From NCBI GenBank assembly GCA_945271295.1, contig CALYPG010000002.1, positions 167,868 through 231,867 on the forward strand: a stretch of DNA of 64,000 nucleotides, given 5' to 3'. Shown here one piece after another: positions 54,203 to 63,882 of this stretch (position 1 is the first letter of the stretch; every line of letters starts with the position of its first letter). Made by a program: the position numbers and the translations under genes. The notes under the pieces are model-generated. The model had not been told where the DNA came from, ran no database searches, and saw nothing but the letters and a program-made list of their open reading frames with translations. The DNA is from an uncultured Gilliamella sp. (GTDB taxonomy: Bacteria > Pseudomonadota > Gammaproteobacteria > Enterobacterales > Orbaceae).

Positions 54203-54997
54203 TTATGTTTTGTGTAATTTATCTAATACATAGCTAACAGCCACAAAACCAAAAGTTGCTGTAACAGTTGCTATCGCACCAAACCCTGATTCACAATCCA
54301 TTTTTTTGACACCATCAGCTAAATTTTTAGAATAACAAATTTGACCATTTTTTGCTGGATATGTCAGTTGTTCAGTTGAAAATACACAGGGTATCGCAAA
54401 TTTACCTTTACTGTCTTTATTAAGCTTATAGTCATTTTTTAGCCTTTCCCGTAACTTAGCTGCTAGTGGGTCTTGAATAGTTTTGGCTAAATCAGCAATT
54501 TTTATTTTGGTTGGATCTTTTTGTCCACCTGCGCCACCAATGGTAATAACTTTTAACTTTTGTCGTTTACAATAAGCTAATACTGCGGCTTTATCACGAA
54601 CGCTATCAATAGCATCAATAATGTAATCATAATAAGGCTTTTGTTTAGTACCTAAATAATTACTCACATTGTCAGCATTAATAAAATCATCAATAATATT
54701 TACAATACATTCCGGATTAATTTGTAAAATTCGCTCAGCCATAACCTCCGTTTTAGCTTTACCAATATTAGATTTTAATGCATGAATCTGACGATTAGTA
54801 TTAGTTATACATACATCATCCATATCAATTAATGTAATTTGACCAATACCACTTCGTGCAAGGGTTTCAGCTATCCAAGAACCCACACCACCAATACCAA
54901 TTACACAGATATGTGCTTGTGAAAAGCGTTGTAATGCTGATTCGCCATAAAGTCTGGCTATACCACTAAAACGTTGAAAATAGGATTCTGAATTCAT
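54203..54997 (-). CDS. tcdA: tRNA threonylcarbamoyladenosine dehydratase
   Basis: TcdA (CsdL) uses ATP to cyclise t6A37 in tRNA to the ct6A form. The 264-residue E1-like protein opens with RFSGIARLYGESALQRFSQAHICVIGIGGVGSWIAETLARSG, whose glycine loop binds ATP. It retains DMDDVCITNTNRQIHAL, the IDAIDSVRDKAAVLAYC segment and a C-terminal GSGF-like SGFGAIATVTATFGFVA. The csdA-csdE sulfur-transfer partners are not nearby. The 42-bp shared motif lies 19 bases upstream of the ATG, and there is no obvious ribosome site. Confidence 0.94.
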   Translation of the reverse strand: MNSESYFQRFSGIARLYGESALQRFSQAHICVIGIGGVGSWIAETLARSGIGQITLIDMDDVCITNTNRQIHALKSNIGKAKTEVMAERILQINPECIVNIIDDFINADNVSNYLGTKQKPYYDYIIDAIDSVRDKAAVLAYCKRQKLKVITIGGAGGQKDPTKIKIADLAKTIQDPLAAKLRERLKNDYKLNKDSKGKFAIPCVFSTEQLTYPAKNGQICYSKNLADGVKKMDCESGFGAIATVTATFGFVAVSYVLDKLHKT

Positions 54998-55015
54998 AAA
55001 TAATTTTTAGTAATG

Positions 55016-55057
55016 TTTATACTTAAACACCACCCTCTCCTGAAACTTTTTTACAAA
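55016..55057 (-). promoter_or_regulatory. 42-bp shared promoter-like motif, copy 3
   Basis: Minus strand: TTTGTAAAAAAGTTTCAGG, ten variable bases, then GTTTAAGTATAAA. It points at tcdA with TATAAA about 20 bases from the ATG, which would give a very short leader if it is the -10 box. See the copies at 4040 and 20355. Confidence 0.55.
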
Positions 55058-55154
55058 ACATAATAAAACGTAATTATCTCTATATCTTTTGTAGTTGGTT
55101 TAGAACACAATTTGATTTGTAGATAATCTACACTGTTTCTAAATAGGAATAGCG

Positions 55155-55196
55155 TTTATAATTGATGCCTTTTACTTCAAAAGCATCAATTATAAA
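55155..55196 (-). terminator. Hairpin after the UPF0210 gene
   Basis: TTTATAATTGATGC (55155-55168) pairs with GCATCAATTATAAA (55183-55196), and TTTT/AAAA pairing extends the stem inside. It begins seven bp after the UPF0210 stop codon. There is no T-run on the minus strand, so it is a long stem of uncertain strength. Confidence 0.65.
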
Positions 55197-55203
55197 TTAA
55201 CAA

Positions 55204-56559
55204 TTAATTTTTGAATGAATGAATCGGTGCTGGAATTCGTCCGCCACGATTAACAAAATCACATGAGCTGAATTTATTAACTGGCATGACTGGAGCATGT
55301 CCTAATAACCCACCAAATTCAATGTTATCACCCACTTTAAGACCTACTGCTGGAATAATTCGGACCGCTGTGGTTTTATGATTAATGACACCAATTGCCG
55401 CTTCATCAGCTATTATAGCAGAAATGGTTGCCGCTGGCGTGTCGCCTGGAATGGCAATCATATCAAGGCCTACTGAACAAACACAAGTCATGGCTTCTAG
55501 TTTTTCAAGATTTAATGCGCCGTTATTTACTGCATCAATCATACCAGCATCTTCCGAAACGGGAATAAATGCCCCGCTTAAGCCACCAACATGACCACAA
55601 GCCATCACGCCACCTTTTTTAACTGCATCGTTAAGCATAGCTAGTGCGGCGGTTGTGCCATGTGTACCGACAGCTTCCAGCCCCATTTCTTCTAAAATAT
55701 GGGCAACAGAGTCGCCAATTGCTGGCGTTGGTGCCAAAGATAAATCAACAATACCAAATTTTACGCCCAAACGTTCTGATGCTTCTTTTCCAACCAGTTG
55801 CCCCATGCGAGTAATTTTAAAAGCAGTTTTCTTAATAGTTTCAGCGACAACGTCAAATGATTCACCTTTAACTTTTTCTAGTGCTCGCTTAACCACTCCC
55901 GGGCCACTTACACCAACATTAATGACACAATCAGCTTCTCCTATACCATGGAATGCGCCCGCCATAAATGGATTATCTTCAACCGCATTAGCAAATACCA
56001 CTAATTTGGCACATGCCAGACTACTATTATCAGCAGTCAACTCTGCGGCTTGTTTAATAATTTGCCCCATCTGTTTTACCGCATCCATATTGATACCCGT
56101 TTGGGTTGACCCTACATTTACTGATGCACATACTCGTTCTGTTTTTGCTAACGCTGCGGGAATAGATTTAATTAATATTTCATCCCCTTTATGGTAGCCT
56201 TTTTGCACCAATGCCGAAAATCCGCCAATAAAATTGACGCCAACTGCTTTTGCTGCTGCATCAAGAGTTTTAGCAAATTCAACATAATCTTTGTCATTAC
56301 TCGCGCCTGCAATTAATGAAATCGGGGTTACAGAAATACGTTTATTGATGATTGGAATACCAAATTCAGAAGAGATATCCTCTCCAACTTTGACAAGATT
56401 ATTAGCCAGCCGTGTAATTTTTTCATAGATTTTTTGACGTGCTTTTTCACCATCACTATCAATACAATCAAGGAGTGAAATACCCATAGTTATTGTGCGG
56501 ATATCGAGTTTTTCTTCCTCAATCATTTTAATTGTTTCGAGGATCTGCTTAGTTTCCAT
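55204..56559 (-). CDS. UPF0210 / DUF711 family (PFL-like) protein
   Basis: A 451-residue cytoplasmic protein of the UPF0210 (DUF711) family, whose fold resembles pyruvate formate-lyase. I start it at 56559 ([32 protein letters not shown]), after AAGGA. Conserved stretches include [48 protein letters not shown] and [21 protein letters not shown] residues. No glycyl-radical loop is evident, so PFL chemistry is not implied, and the function is unknown. It follows the ACT-domain gene by 36 bp, a pairing conserved across many bacteria. Confidence 0.9.
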   Translation of the reverse strand: METKQILETIKMIEEEKLDIRTITMGISLLDCIDSDGEKARQKIYEKITRLANNLVKVGEDISSEFGIPIINKRISVTPISLIAGASNDKDYVEFAKTLDAAAKAVGVNFIGGFSALVQKGYHKGDEILIKSIPAALAKTERVCASVNVGSTQTGINMDAVKQMGQIIKQAAELTADNSSLACAKLVVFANAVEDNPFMAGAFHGIGEADCVINVGVSGPGVVKRALEKVKGESFDVVAETIKKTAFKITRMGQLVGKEASERLGVKFGIVDLSLAPTPAIGDSVAHILEEMGLEAVGTHGTTAALAMLNDAVKKGGVMACGHVGGLSGAFIPVSEDAGMIDAVNNGALNLEKLEAMTCVCSVGLDMIAIPGDTPAATISAIIADEAAIGVINHKTTAVRIIPAVGLKVGDNIEFGGLLGHAPVMPVNKFSSCDFVNRGGRIPAPIHSFKN

Positions 56560-56595
56560 TAATATTATCCTTACCAAAAAGTATTGAACGGCAAA

Positions 56596-56865
56596 TTATA
56601 AACGATGCATAGCATCAAAGATTTCTTCTCGTTGAATATTTACTTTTACTTTTAATTTATCACCTGTTTGCATTAATGCAGTTTTAACTTCATCAAAAGA
56701 TACTTTAATTTTAGAAAAATCAAGTAACATAATCATGGTAAAGTACTCATCCATGATGGTTTGACTCACATCCAAAATATTAATATCTAATTCATATAAT
56801 TTTTGGCTAATACCAGCAATAATGCCTGTTCGGTCTTTACCAATTACCGTTAAAATAGTTTTCAT
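56596..56865 (-). CDS. ACT-domain protein, UPF0237 family
   Basis: An 89-residue stand-alone ACT domain starting at 56865, four bases after GGGGAG. KTILTVIGKDRTGIIAGISQKLYELDINILDVSQTIM is the typical ACT strand-helix pattern with the ligand-binding Gly. It probably dimerises to bind an amino acid or similar small ligand. It is paired with the UPF0210 gene downstream, for which it may be the sensing subunit. This is inferred from conserved pairing. Confidence 0.9.
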   Translation of the reverse strand: MKTILTVIGKDRTGIIAGISQKLYELDINILDVSQTIMDEYFTMIMLLDFSKIKVSFDEVKTALMQTGDKLKVKVNIQREEIFDAMHRL

Positions 56866-57012
56866 AACACTCCCCGCACGATTTTCATACAATATTAAAA
56901 TATTTATTGAGTTAGTTATAATAACATCTTCAAAAATTATCTAAATAGGAGTAAATTGTTTTTTTAATAAAAAATATAAAAATTATCAAAATAATCAAAG
57001 AAAGGCGGTATT

Positions 57013-58227
57013 ATGATGAATTTCCAAAAATCAAATAAATTGGATCATGTTTGTTATGACATTCGTGGGCCAATTCTTGAGCATGCAAAACGACTTGAAG
57101 AAGAAGGTCAAACTATTCTTAAACTCAATATTGGAAACCCCGCCCCGTTTGGTTTTACTGCACCCGATGAATTACTTGCTGATATCATTCGCAATTTGCC
57201 ATTTTCACAAGGATATTCTGATTCCAAAGGAATTTATTCTGCGCGTAAAGCGATTATGCAACATTATCAAGCTAGAGGAATTACTAGCTTAGATGTTGAG
57301 GATATTTATATTGGTAATGGGGTATCTGAGCTTATTGTGCAATCTATGCAGGCTTTACTAAACAGTGGCGATGAAGTACTGGTTCCTATGCCGGATTACC
57401 CTTTATGGACGGCAGCTGTAAGTTTATCAGGTGGTAATGCTATTCATTATGTTTGTGACGAAGATGCCAACTGGTCACCGGATATAGAAGATATAAAAAG
57501 TAAAATCACTCCAAAAACTAAAGGATTAGTGATTATTAATCCCAATAACCCAACAGGAGCAGTTTATAGTAAAGAAGTGTTACTAGAAATAGCTGAAATT
57601 GCGCGCCAAAATAACCTGCTCATTTTTGCTGACGAAATTTACGATAAAATTTTATATGATGACGCAGTACATCATTCAATTGCAGCATTAGCTCCTGATT
57701 TGTTTGTTGTCACTATGAGTGGATTATCCAAAACCTACCGAGCTGCAGGTTTCAGGCAAGGCTGGATGGCACTTTGTGGACCAAAGCTCCATGTGAAAGG
57801 CTATATTGAAGGCTTGAATATGTTAGCTTCAATGCGTCTATGTGCTAATGTTCCAATGCAGCATGCTATCCAAGGCGCACTTGGTGGTTACCAAAGTATT
57901 AATGAATTTATAGTTCCTGGTGGGCGACTTTACGATCAATGTATGTTGGCATGGCGTTTACTTAATGACATTCCAGGTGTTTCATGTACCAAACCGCAAG
58001 GTGCTTTGTACTTATTCCCTAAAATTGACCAACAAAAATTTAACATTCATAACGATCAAAAACTAGTTTTAGACTTTTTATTACAAGAGAAGGTACTACT
58101 GGTTCAAGGTACAGGTTTTAACTGGCACAAACCAGATCATGTCAGAATTGTTGCCTTACCTCATACCGGTGAACTACAAGATGCTATCGAGCGTTTAGGG
58201 AATTTTTTATCTCGTTATAAACAATAA
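57013..58227 (+). CDS. alaA: Glutamate-pyruvate aminotransferase AlaA
   Basis: AlaA makes alanine from pyruvate and glutamate. The 404-residue fold-type I PLP enzyme follows E. coli AlaA throughout: LDHVCYDIRGPILEHAKRLEEEG, LNIGNPAPFGF, GNGVSELIVQSMQALLNSGDEV, INPNNPTGAVYSKE and the PLP lysine in SGLSKTYRAAGFRQGW. Two ATGs (57013, 57016) are possible after AAAGGCGG. It is divergent from the ACT/UPF0210 pair and ends at a terminator shared with the next, convergent gene. Confidence 0.96.
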   Translation: MMNFQKSNKLDHVCYDIRGPILEHAKRLEEEGQTILKLNIGNPAPFGFTAPDELLADIIRNLPFSQGYSDSKGIYSARKAIMQHYQARGITSLDVEDIYIGNGVSELIVQSMQALLNSGDEVLVPMPDYPLWTAAVSLSGGNAIHYVCDEDANWSPDIEDIKSKITPKTKGLVIINPNNPTGAVYSKEVLLEIAEIARQNNLLIFADEIYDKILYDDAVHHSIAALAPDLFVVTMSGLSKTYRAAGFRQGWMALCGPKLHVKGYIEGLNMLASMRLCANVPMQHAIQGALGGYQSINEFIVPGGRLYDQCMLAWRLLNDIPGVSCTKPQGALYLFPKIDQQKFNIHNDQKLVLDFLLQEKVLLVQGTGFNWHKPDHVRIVALPHTGELQDAIERLGNFLSRYKQ

Positions 58228-58261
58228 ACAAACTCTAAAATTAGAAAACAGTGATTAATTA

Positions 58262-58291
58262 AAAAACCCGATCTTTAAATCGGGGATTTTT
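58262..58291. terminator. Bidirectional terminator after alaA
   Basis: AAAAACCCGAT, a six-base loop and ATCGGGGATTTTT: a 6-bp GC-rich stem with A-run and T-run flanks, so it can act for both alaA and the convergent membrane-protein gene. Confidence 0.85.
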
Positions 58292-58318
58292 AATTTCAAT
58301 CATTTTACTTTAAATTTT

Positions 58319-58882
58319 TCATAAAATGACATCCGTACCTTCAAAGATTTTTTCAATCTTTATAGTACTAGAATCTAATGCAGGTAAAAGTCCTTTTTCG
58401 ACAAGATCTATCTGTTCTTGTAATTTAGTAATACCAATAGTGATAGCCATATTTCCTTTGGCAATTTCTGTATGAATACGATCAACTTCACGATAAAAAC
58501 GTTGAGCATCACGTAAGAATTCTGGAGGCGTTCCCAAGGTTGTAGAGGAAAATTTCATGTTTTCCCAAACTAATTTATAAAAATTTAATGGTTCATTACG
58601 TGCACCATAATAGCTACTATCTTGGCTTTTAGTAATATAATCTTTCAAAATAACAATATTATCCATTAACTCATATTTTAATGATTTTTGTAGATAATAA
58701 TTTTCTTTATAGCTTTTCATATTATCAAATTGTACTGCTTGCTTATAGCCTTGATTTGCTGCTAAATAAACACCAGTAACTGTTGCCAAAAGAATAAACA
58801 GTTGGCTTATCCAAAAACTAACTTTTTTAATTTCAGCAATCTGCTCAGTCTTAACATTTGATGTTAATTTATCAGATTCCAT
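58319..58882 (-). CDS. Hypothetical protein with one N-terminal transmembrane helix
   Basis: I do not recognise this 187-residue protein. The start at 58882 (MESDKLTS) follows AAGGAG by six bases; the ATG of the longer frame overlaps that site. A cytoplasmic N-terminal tail precedes a single hydrophobic helix at about residues 22-42 (VSFWISQLFILLATVTGVYLA), and then a helical, charged domain of about 140 residues with no cysteines, predicted to face the periplasm or stay membrane-associated. It is followed by a shared terminator with alaA. Its other neighbour is the loiP-like gene, but a terminator separates them. Confidence 0.8.
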   Translation of the reverse strand: MESDKLTSNVKTEQIAEIKKVSFWISQLFILLATVTGVYLAANQGYKQAVQFDNMKSYKENYYLQKSLKYELMDNIVILKDYITKSQDSSYYGARNEPLNFYKLVWENMKFSSTTLGTPPEFLRDAQRFYREVDRIHTEIAKGNMAITIGITKLQEQIDLVEKGLLPALDSSTIKIEKIFEGTDVIL

Positions 58883-58940
58883 TATTTTCTCCTTCATTTA
58901 ATTAAATATAATATTTAATTTATTCCAATAAAATAATATA

Positions 58941-58974
58941 AAAAAAGCGCCACTCCTAAATAGTGTCGCTTTTT
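58941..58974 (-). terminator. Terminator after loiP
   Basis: On the minus strand AAAGCGACACT pairs with AGTGGCGCTTT, with one A-G mismatch, followed by TTTT. It is located 22 bp after the loiP-like stop codon. Confidence 0.82.
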
Positions 58975-58996
58975 ATAATTCATAGCTTTTTTATGC

Positions 58997-59755
58997 TTAT
59001 TTTTTCAAATCTGCAATTTTGTTACGAACATTTTTTGCGCGGTCAGCAGAAGATGGGTGACTGCTTAATAATGATGCATCACCACCACCTAATTTCTCAA
59101 ATGCAGTCGCAAGACCTAGTGGATTAATTTTCTTCTTAACTAAGAAATCAAAAGAGTAGTTATCTGCATCTTGTTCTTGTTTTTGTGAAAATTGAGAATT
59201 AATTACTGCTTCAGCTAAAGCACCTATTGATGATTGAGATAATGAACTTACAGCAGCATTACCAGATGCAGCTGCTGCATCACGAGCAATTTCGGTTGCA
59301 TAAGCTACTTGCATTCGTTTTTTACTATGACCTAAAGCAACATGACCCAATTCATGACCTAATACACCTTGAATTTCGTTATCAGTCATCATATCCATTA
59401 AGCCACTATAAACACGAACACAACCGTTGGCCATAGCCCATGCATTCACATCTTTAGTTATATAAACTTTATATGAAATTGGGGTTCCATCTATATTTTT
59501 ACCAAGACTTTTGGCAATTCTATTTAAACGTTTAGTGTATTTACTTTTGGCTGAAGCTACTTTAGATTGGGCATCCATTTGAGCACATGATTGTGCACTT
59601 AATGATTTCACATCATCATCACTTAGGGTTGCAGCCTTGAAAGATTTCATGCCAAGATCGCTTAAGCTATCAGCACTCATATTTTTACAACCTACTAGTG
59701 ACATTGCAGCAACTAAAGGTAGTGCAATTAACAATGTTTTTTGATGTTTTTTCAT
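58997..59755 (-). CDS. loiP: M48 family metalloprotease lipoprotein LoiP
   Basis: LoiP is an outer-membrane-associated zinc metalloprotease linked to low-osmolarity stress. The 252-residue protein equals E. coli LoiP in length. The lipoprotein signal ends in LVGC, placing the acylated Cys at residue 23. The zinc site is HELGH (within VLGHELGHVALGHSKKRMQ) with the downstream Glu in QEQDADNYSFD. AMANGCVRVYSGLMDMMTDNE is the family's substrate-groove region. A second, more divergent homologue lies on the other side of queA at 61038. Confidence 0.94.
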   Translation of the reverse strand: MKKHQKTLLIALPLVAAMSLVGCKNMSADSLSDLGMKSFKAATLSDDDVKSLSAQSCAQMDAQSKVASAKSKYTKRLNRIAKSLGKNIDGTPISYKVYITKDVNAWAMANGCVRVYSGLMDMMTDNEIQGVLGHELGHVALGHSKKRMQVAYATEIARDAAAASGNAAVSSLSQSSIGALAEAVINSQFSQKQEQDADNYSFDFLVKKKINPLGLATAFEKLGGGDASLLSSHPSSADRAKNVRNKIADLKK

Positions 59756-59910
59756 ACTATTTTCCTTATATAAGTAATAATTCGTTTTATGCTCACTTCT
59801 GTTAAGCAGAAGGAATTTTAACTCAACTCAAATAATAATCAACAAATAATTGCTTGCGTAGTGATAGCATGGGATTTAGACTATCGCCTCTTTTTTAAAG
59901 GTTCAAGAAT

Positions 59911-60948
59911 ATGCAGCTATCCGATTTTAATTTCACATTACCCAAAGAACTTATTGCCAAACATCCAGCAGCGACTAGAAGTGCATGTCGACTTTTATCG
60001 CTTAATGGTAGTACAGGAAAGATAGAACATGGAGTTTTTACTGATATTATTGATAAAATTAATCCTGGTGATTTACTGGTTTTTAATAATACCAAAGTAA
60101 TTCCTGCTCGCTTATATGGTAAAAAAAAGTCAGGTGGAAAAATCGAAATCTTGATTGAACGTTTATTAGACAATAATCGCGCACTTGCCCATATCAAAGC
60201 TTCAAAATCACCTAAACCCGGTACAGAATTATTATTAGGTGAAAATGAAACCATTCGAGTGGTCATGTTAACCAGACATGATACTTTATTTGAATTACAA
60301 TTTCCGGATGATGTACTTAGCATTTTAGATAAAATTGGTCATATCCCTTTGCCACCTTATATCGATCGTCCTGATGATGATGCGGATAAAGAGCTTTATC
60401 AAACTGTCTATAGTGAAAAACCAGGAGCTGTTGCCGCACCAACAGCTGGACTTCATTTTGATGAATCTTTATTAGAAAAACTCAAACAAAAAAATGTTGA
60501 GATGGTTTTTGTCACTTTGCACGTTGGAGCAGGTACATTTCAACCGGTAAGAGTCAAAAATATTGAAACACACATTATGCATGCTGAATATGCTGAAGTG
60601 CCAACTTCGGTTGTTGATGCGGTCTTAGCATGTAAAGCTCGTGGTAATAAAGTTATTGCAGTTGGCACAACATCTGTTAGAGCACTGGAAAGCGCGGCAC
60701 AACAAACCGGAAAAATTATGCCATTTTTTGCTGATACCCGGATTTTTATTTATCCAGGTTATCATTTTAATGTGATAGATTCGCTTATTACCAACTTCCA
60801 TTTACCAGAATCTACCTTAATTATGCTGGTTGCCGCTTTTGCTGGTTATGAAAATACCATGCATGCTTATCAACAAGCTGTTAAAGAACAATATCGATTT
60901 TTTAGCTATGGTGATGCCATGTTTATTACTGGTCAAAATCATAAATAA
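59911..60948 (+). CDS. queA: S-adenosylmethionine:tRNA ribosyltransferase-isomerase
   Basis: QueA transfers and isomerises the ribosyl group of SAM onto preQ1-tRNA, giving epoxyqueuosine. The 345-residue protein has [42 protein letters not shown], the [17 protein letters not shown] motif, [14 protein letters not shown] and [23 protein letters not shown], all hallmark QueA segments. It acts right after Tgt. The tgt gene lies 0.9 kb downstream, but an antisense protease gene now separates them. Confidence 0.97.
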   Translation: MQLSDFNFTLPKELIAKHPAATRSACRLLSLNGSTGKIEHGVFTDIIDKINPGDLLVFNNTKVIPARLYGKKKSGGKIEILIERLLDNNRALAHIKASKSPKPGTELLLGENETIRVVMLTRHDTLFELQFPDDVLSILDKIGHIPLPPYIDRPDDDADKELYQTVYSEKPGAVAAPTAGLHFDESLLEKLKQKNVEMVFVTLHVGAGTFQPVRVKNIETHIMHAEYAEVPTSVVDAVLACKARGNKVIAVGTTSVRALESAAQQTGKIMPFFADTRIFIYPGYHFNVIDSLITNFHLPESTLIMLVAAFAGYENTMHAYQQAVKEQYRFFSYGDAMFITGQNHK

Positions 60949-60974
60949 GACGTTAAAGCAATGTTAGTCACAAC

Positions 60975-61006
60975 CAATCAAGTTTTAGTGACCTAAAACT
61001 TGATTG
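60975..61006. terminator. Hairpin between queA and the second LoiP-like gene
   Basis: CAATCAAGTTTTAG (60975-60988), a TGAC loop and its exact complement (60993-61006): a 14-bp stem between convergent genes. T-tracts are weak on both sides. Confidence 0.65.
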
Positions 61007-61037
61007 ATAAATTAAATTGTTAACAATCATCTATAAA

Positions 61038-61727
61038 TTATTGCATCTGCAATTTTTCTAAAAGATTATTGACTCGTTCCACCGTTGATGGATGTGATGA
61101 GAGTTGTTCTGAGGGATGAAACGGTATTTTGTGTAAAAAATTAATCAATCCTTGCGGATCAATTTTTTCCTTAATTAGCAAATTTAGTGCGTAATTATCA
61201 GCATCAATTTCATATTGTTGAACAATGTCTTTTTGCATCATAACGACAATTTCATCAGCTTTATTAGTAATTTCAATATAAGCAGCCTGTTTAAACAACT
61301 TTATCGCATGTTTAAGTGCTATATGCGCTTGTTCATGGGCTAATACCGCTTGCAGCTCATTATCCGTTAGTAATTTAATCAATCCACTATTTACTCGTAT
61401 GCAACCATTAGCCGTCGACCAAGCATTTGGTTGTGTATCTAAATAAACTTTGTAATTTAAATCAATGTTTTTCACAGTATTAGGTAACGTTTTAGTTATT
61501 GAATTTAAACGATAGTTAAGCGCATGAGAATCCGCAAGAATAATTGCCTTATTATCCGACTCGGCGCAGGCTTGTTTACTAATTGCCAAAATATCACTTT
61601 CAGAAAACATTCTGATTTGTTCTGATGAAATTAGTAAAGGTTTATGTGTATTTTGATTTTGACAACCAATCGATAAACATATTAATAAACATAACAAAGG
61701 TATAATAATATATTTCAATTGTTCCAA
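61038..61727 (-). CDS. Second LoiP-type M48 metalloprotease lipoprotein
   Basis: A 229-residue lipoprotein: the signal LLICLSIGC places the acylated Cys at residue 22. It is a paralogue of the LoiP-like protein at 58997, with aligned segments NAWSTANGCIRVNSGLIKLLTDNELQAVLAHEQAHIALKHA (HExxH is HEQAH) and YEIDADNYALNLL with the third zinc ligand. The final SSHPSTVERVNNL matches LSSHPSSADRAKN. It is about 20 residues shorter and clearly diverged, so this is not a recent copy. It is antisense between queA and tgt, breaking their usual adjacency. Confidence 0.9.
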   Translation of the reverse strand: MEQLKYIIIPLLCLLICLSIGCQNQNTHKPLLISSEQIRMFSESDILAISKQACAESDNKAIILADSHALNYRLNSITKTLPNTVKNIDLNYKVYLDTQPNAWSTANGCIRVNSGLIKLLTDNELQAVLAHEQAHIALKHAIKLFKQAAYIEITNKADEIVVMMQKDIVQQYEIDADNYALNLLIKEKIDPQGLINFLHKIPFHPSEQLSSHPSTVERVNNLLEKLQMQ

Positions 61728-61767
61728 AACCTCAGCAGATATTGTTTATTCAAATAAGGCACGTTAA

Positions 61768-62997
<1,230 letters not shown>

Positions 62998-63029
62998 AAA
63001 GTTACTCGCATTATTTTCAATAGTAACTA

Positions 63030-63058
63030 TTGACACTTAATCGTTAGCGCAGTATTAT
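63030..63058 (+). promoter_or_regulatory. Promoter of the tRNA-Pro gene
   Basis: Perfect TTGACA (63030-63035), a 17-bp spacer and TATTAT (63053-63058), followed by GCGC; the -10 box ends 12 bases before the tRNA. Confidence 0.88.
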
Positions 63059-63069
63059 GCGCTTCCTAA

Positions 63070-63146
63070 CGGCGAGTAGCGCAGCTTGGTAGCGCAACTG
63101 GTTTGGGACCAGTGGGTCGGAGGTTCGAATCCTCTCTCGCCGACCA
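63070..63146 (+). tRNA. proM: tRNA-Pro (anticodon UGG)
   Basis: A 77-base cloverleaf with encoded CCA. The acceptor CGGCGAG pairs with CTCGCCG, the anticodon loop TTTGGGA carries TGG, and the T-arm is GGAGGTTCGAATCCTCT. It is a stand-alone gene with its own promoter and terminator. The symbol is given by analogy with E. coli. Confidence 0.96.
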
Positions 63147-63155
63147 ATTTTAAAT

Positions 63156-63190
63156 AAAAAAGCCTACTCTTTGAGTGGGCTTTTTTATTT
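63156..63190 (+). terminator. tRNA-Pro terminator
   Basis: AAAAAAGCCTACTC, a TTT loop and GAGTGGGCTTTTTT (one A-G mismatch): a strong intrinsic terminator 10 bp after the tRNA. Confidence 0.9.
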
Positions 63191-63325
63191 AATCAGTTTC
63201 AACTAGATTCGAACTGACAAGAGATTCAAGTCGAGCACGGCAAGTCAACGTTGCTTTAGCAGCACCCCATAGGGCGAACATGTAATTGCGAGTCATCCTC
63301 GCTCAAGGCCACCACGCTTTTACAC
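63191..63325 (-). other. GC-richer stretch downstream of tRNA-Pro with a short coding-like frame
   Basis: This stretch is clearly less AT-rich than its surroundings. On the minus strand it holds a short open frame that includes MFALWGAAKATLTCRARLES and ends at a TAA near 63190, preceded by a stop and then residues AWWP. The peptide reminds me of short phage-associated (Ash/Icd-like) frames in Pasteurellaceae and enteric genomes, but I cannot verify that here. No tRNA cloverleaf forms around the GATTCGAAC in it. I list it as a possible mobile-element remnant, not a gene. Confidence 0.35.
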
Positions 63326-63409
63326 AATTTCATTGTTCTTCATAATACCTTTACTATCAGAAATTAGTTAAATACTATTATGCTATTTTAATTTAGTATC
63401 AAACATTAT

Positions 63410-63727
63410 TCATTGTTCTATCGATTTCAGATCAATTAAATCCATTAATGAATTGATGCTTTCAAGACGCTTTTCAATTTTTGCTGCTGCACCATCAAGA
63501 GAATAACCATCGTCGATAAGTTCTTTAATTAATATCGCTTTCTTTATATCAGCTAAAGTGAATTGGCGTGTACTTGAATTCGGATCAACGGATGTAATGA
63601 TTTTCTTTTCTTCCCAATATCTCAGTTGTCTAACTGTAATTCCTGTTATATCAGATACTTCCCTAATACCCACTTTCACTTGAGAAAGAAAATCATTGTA
63701 GGAATTCGATAAAGTTGTTTTTTTCAA
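63410..63727 (-). CDS. MerR-family transcriptional regulator
   Basis: A 105-residue regulator: a roughly 20-residue N-terminal extension, then a MerR winged helix-turn-helix (GIREVSDITGITVRQLRYWEEKKIITSVD, then STRQFTLADIKKAILIKELIDDGYSLDGAAAKI) and a short coiled coil. There is no C-terminal effector domain and no cysteine, so it is a small SoxR/GlnR-like variant without an obvious metal site. The start is a TTG at 63727 with AGAGGG about ten bases upstream; an internal GTG is an alternative. It is divergent from a membrane-protein gene, with a 27-bp palindrome between them. Confidence 0.8.
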   Translation of the reverse strand: MKKTTLSNSYNDFLSQVKVGIREVSDITGITVRQLRYWEEKKIITSVDPNSSTRQFTLADIKKAILIKELIDDGYSLDGAAAKIEKRLESINSLMDLIDLKSIEQ

Positions 63728-63802
63728 AACTAATGACCCTCTTGTTTAAAGCTATTCATATTTTAACACAGTCCCTATTTTTTTGAACCAAATCGCCATT
63801 GA

Positions 63803-63844
63803 TTGACATTAAAACCTTTTAATTGTAGTATAACTACAATTAAA
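63803..63844 (+). promoter_or_regulatory. Promoter with overlapping 27-bp palindrome, candidate MerR operator
   Basis: TTGACA at 63803-63808, a 20-bp spacer and TATAAC at 63829-63834, a stretched promoter like those controlled by MerR proteins. Over the -10 box lies a perfect dyad, TTTAATTGTAGT-ATA-ACTACAATTAAA (63818-63844). Transcription would run toward the gene at 63883. Binding by the adjacent MerR protein is inferred. Confidence 0.7.
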
Positions 63845-63882
63845 GTATTTTTAATACAAAAAATGTATTTTTAGGTGATGTC

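Noticed and set aside
63191..63260. A tRNA-like TTCGAATC segment on the minus strand behind tRNA-Pro
   Set aside because: The flanking bases do not form a T-arm and no acceptor or anticodon stem can be built.
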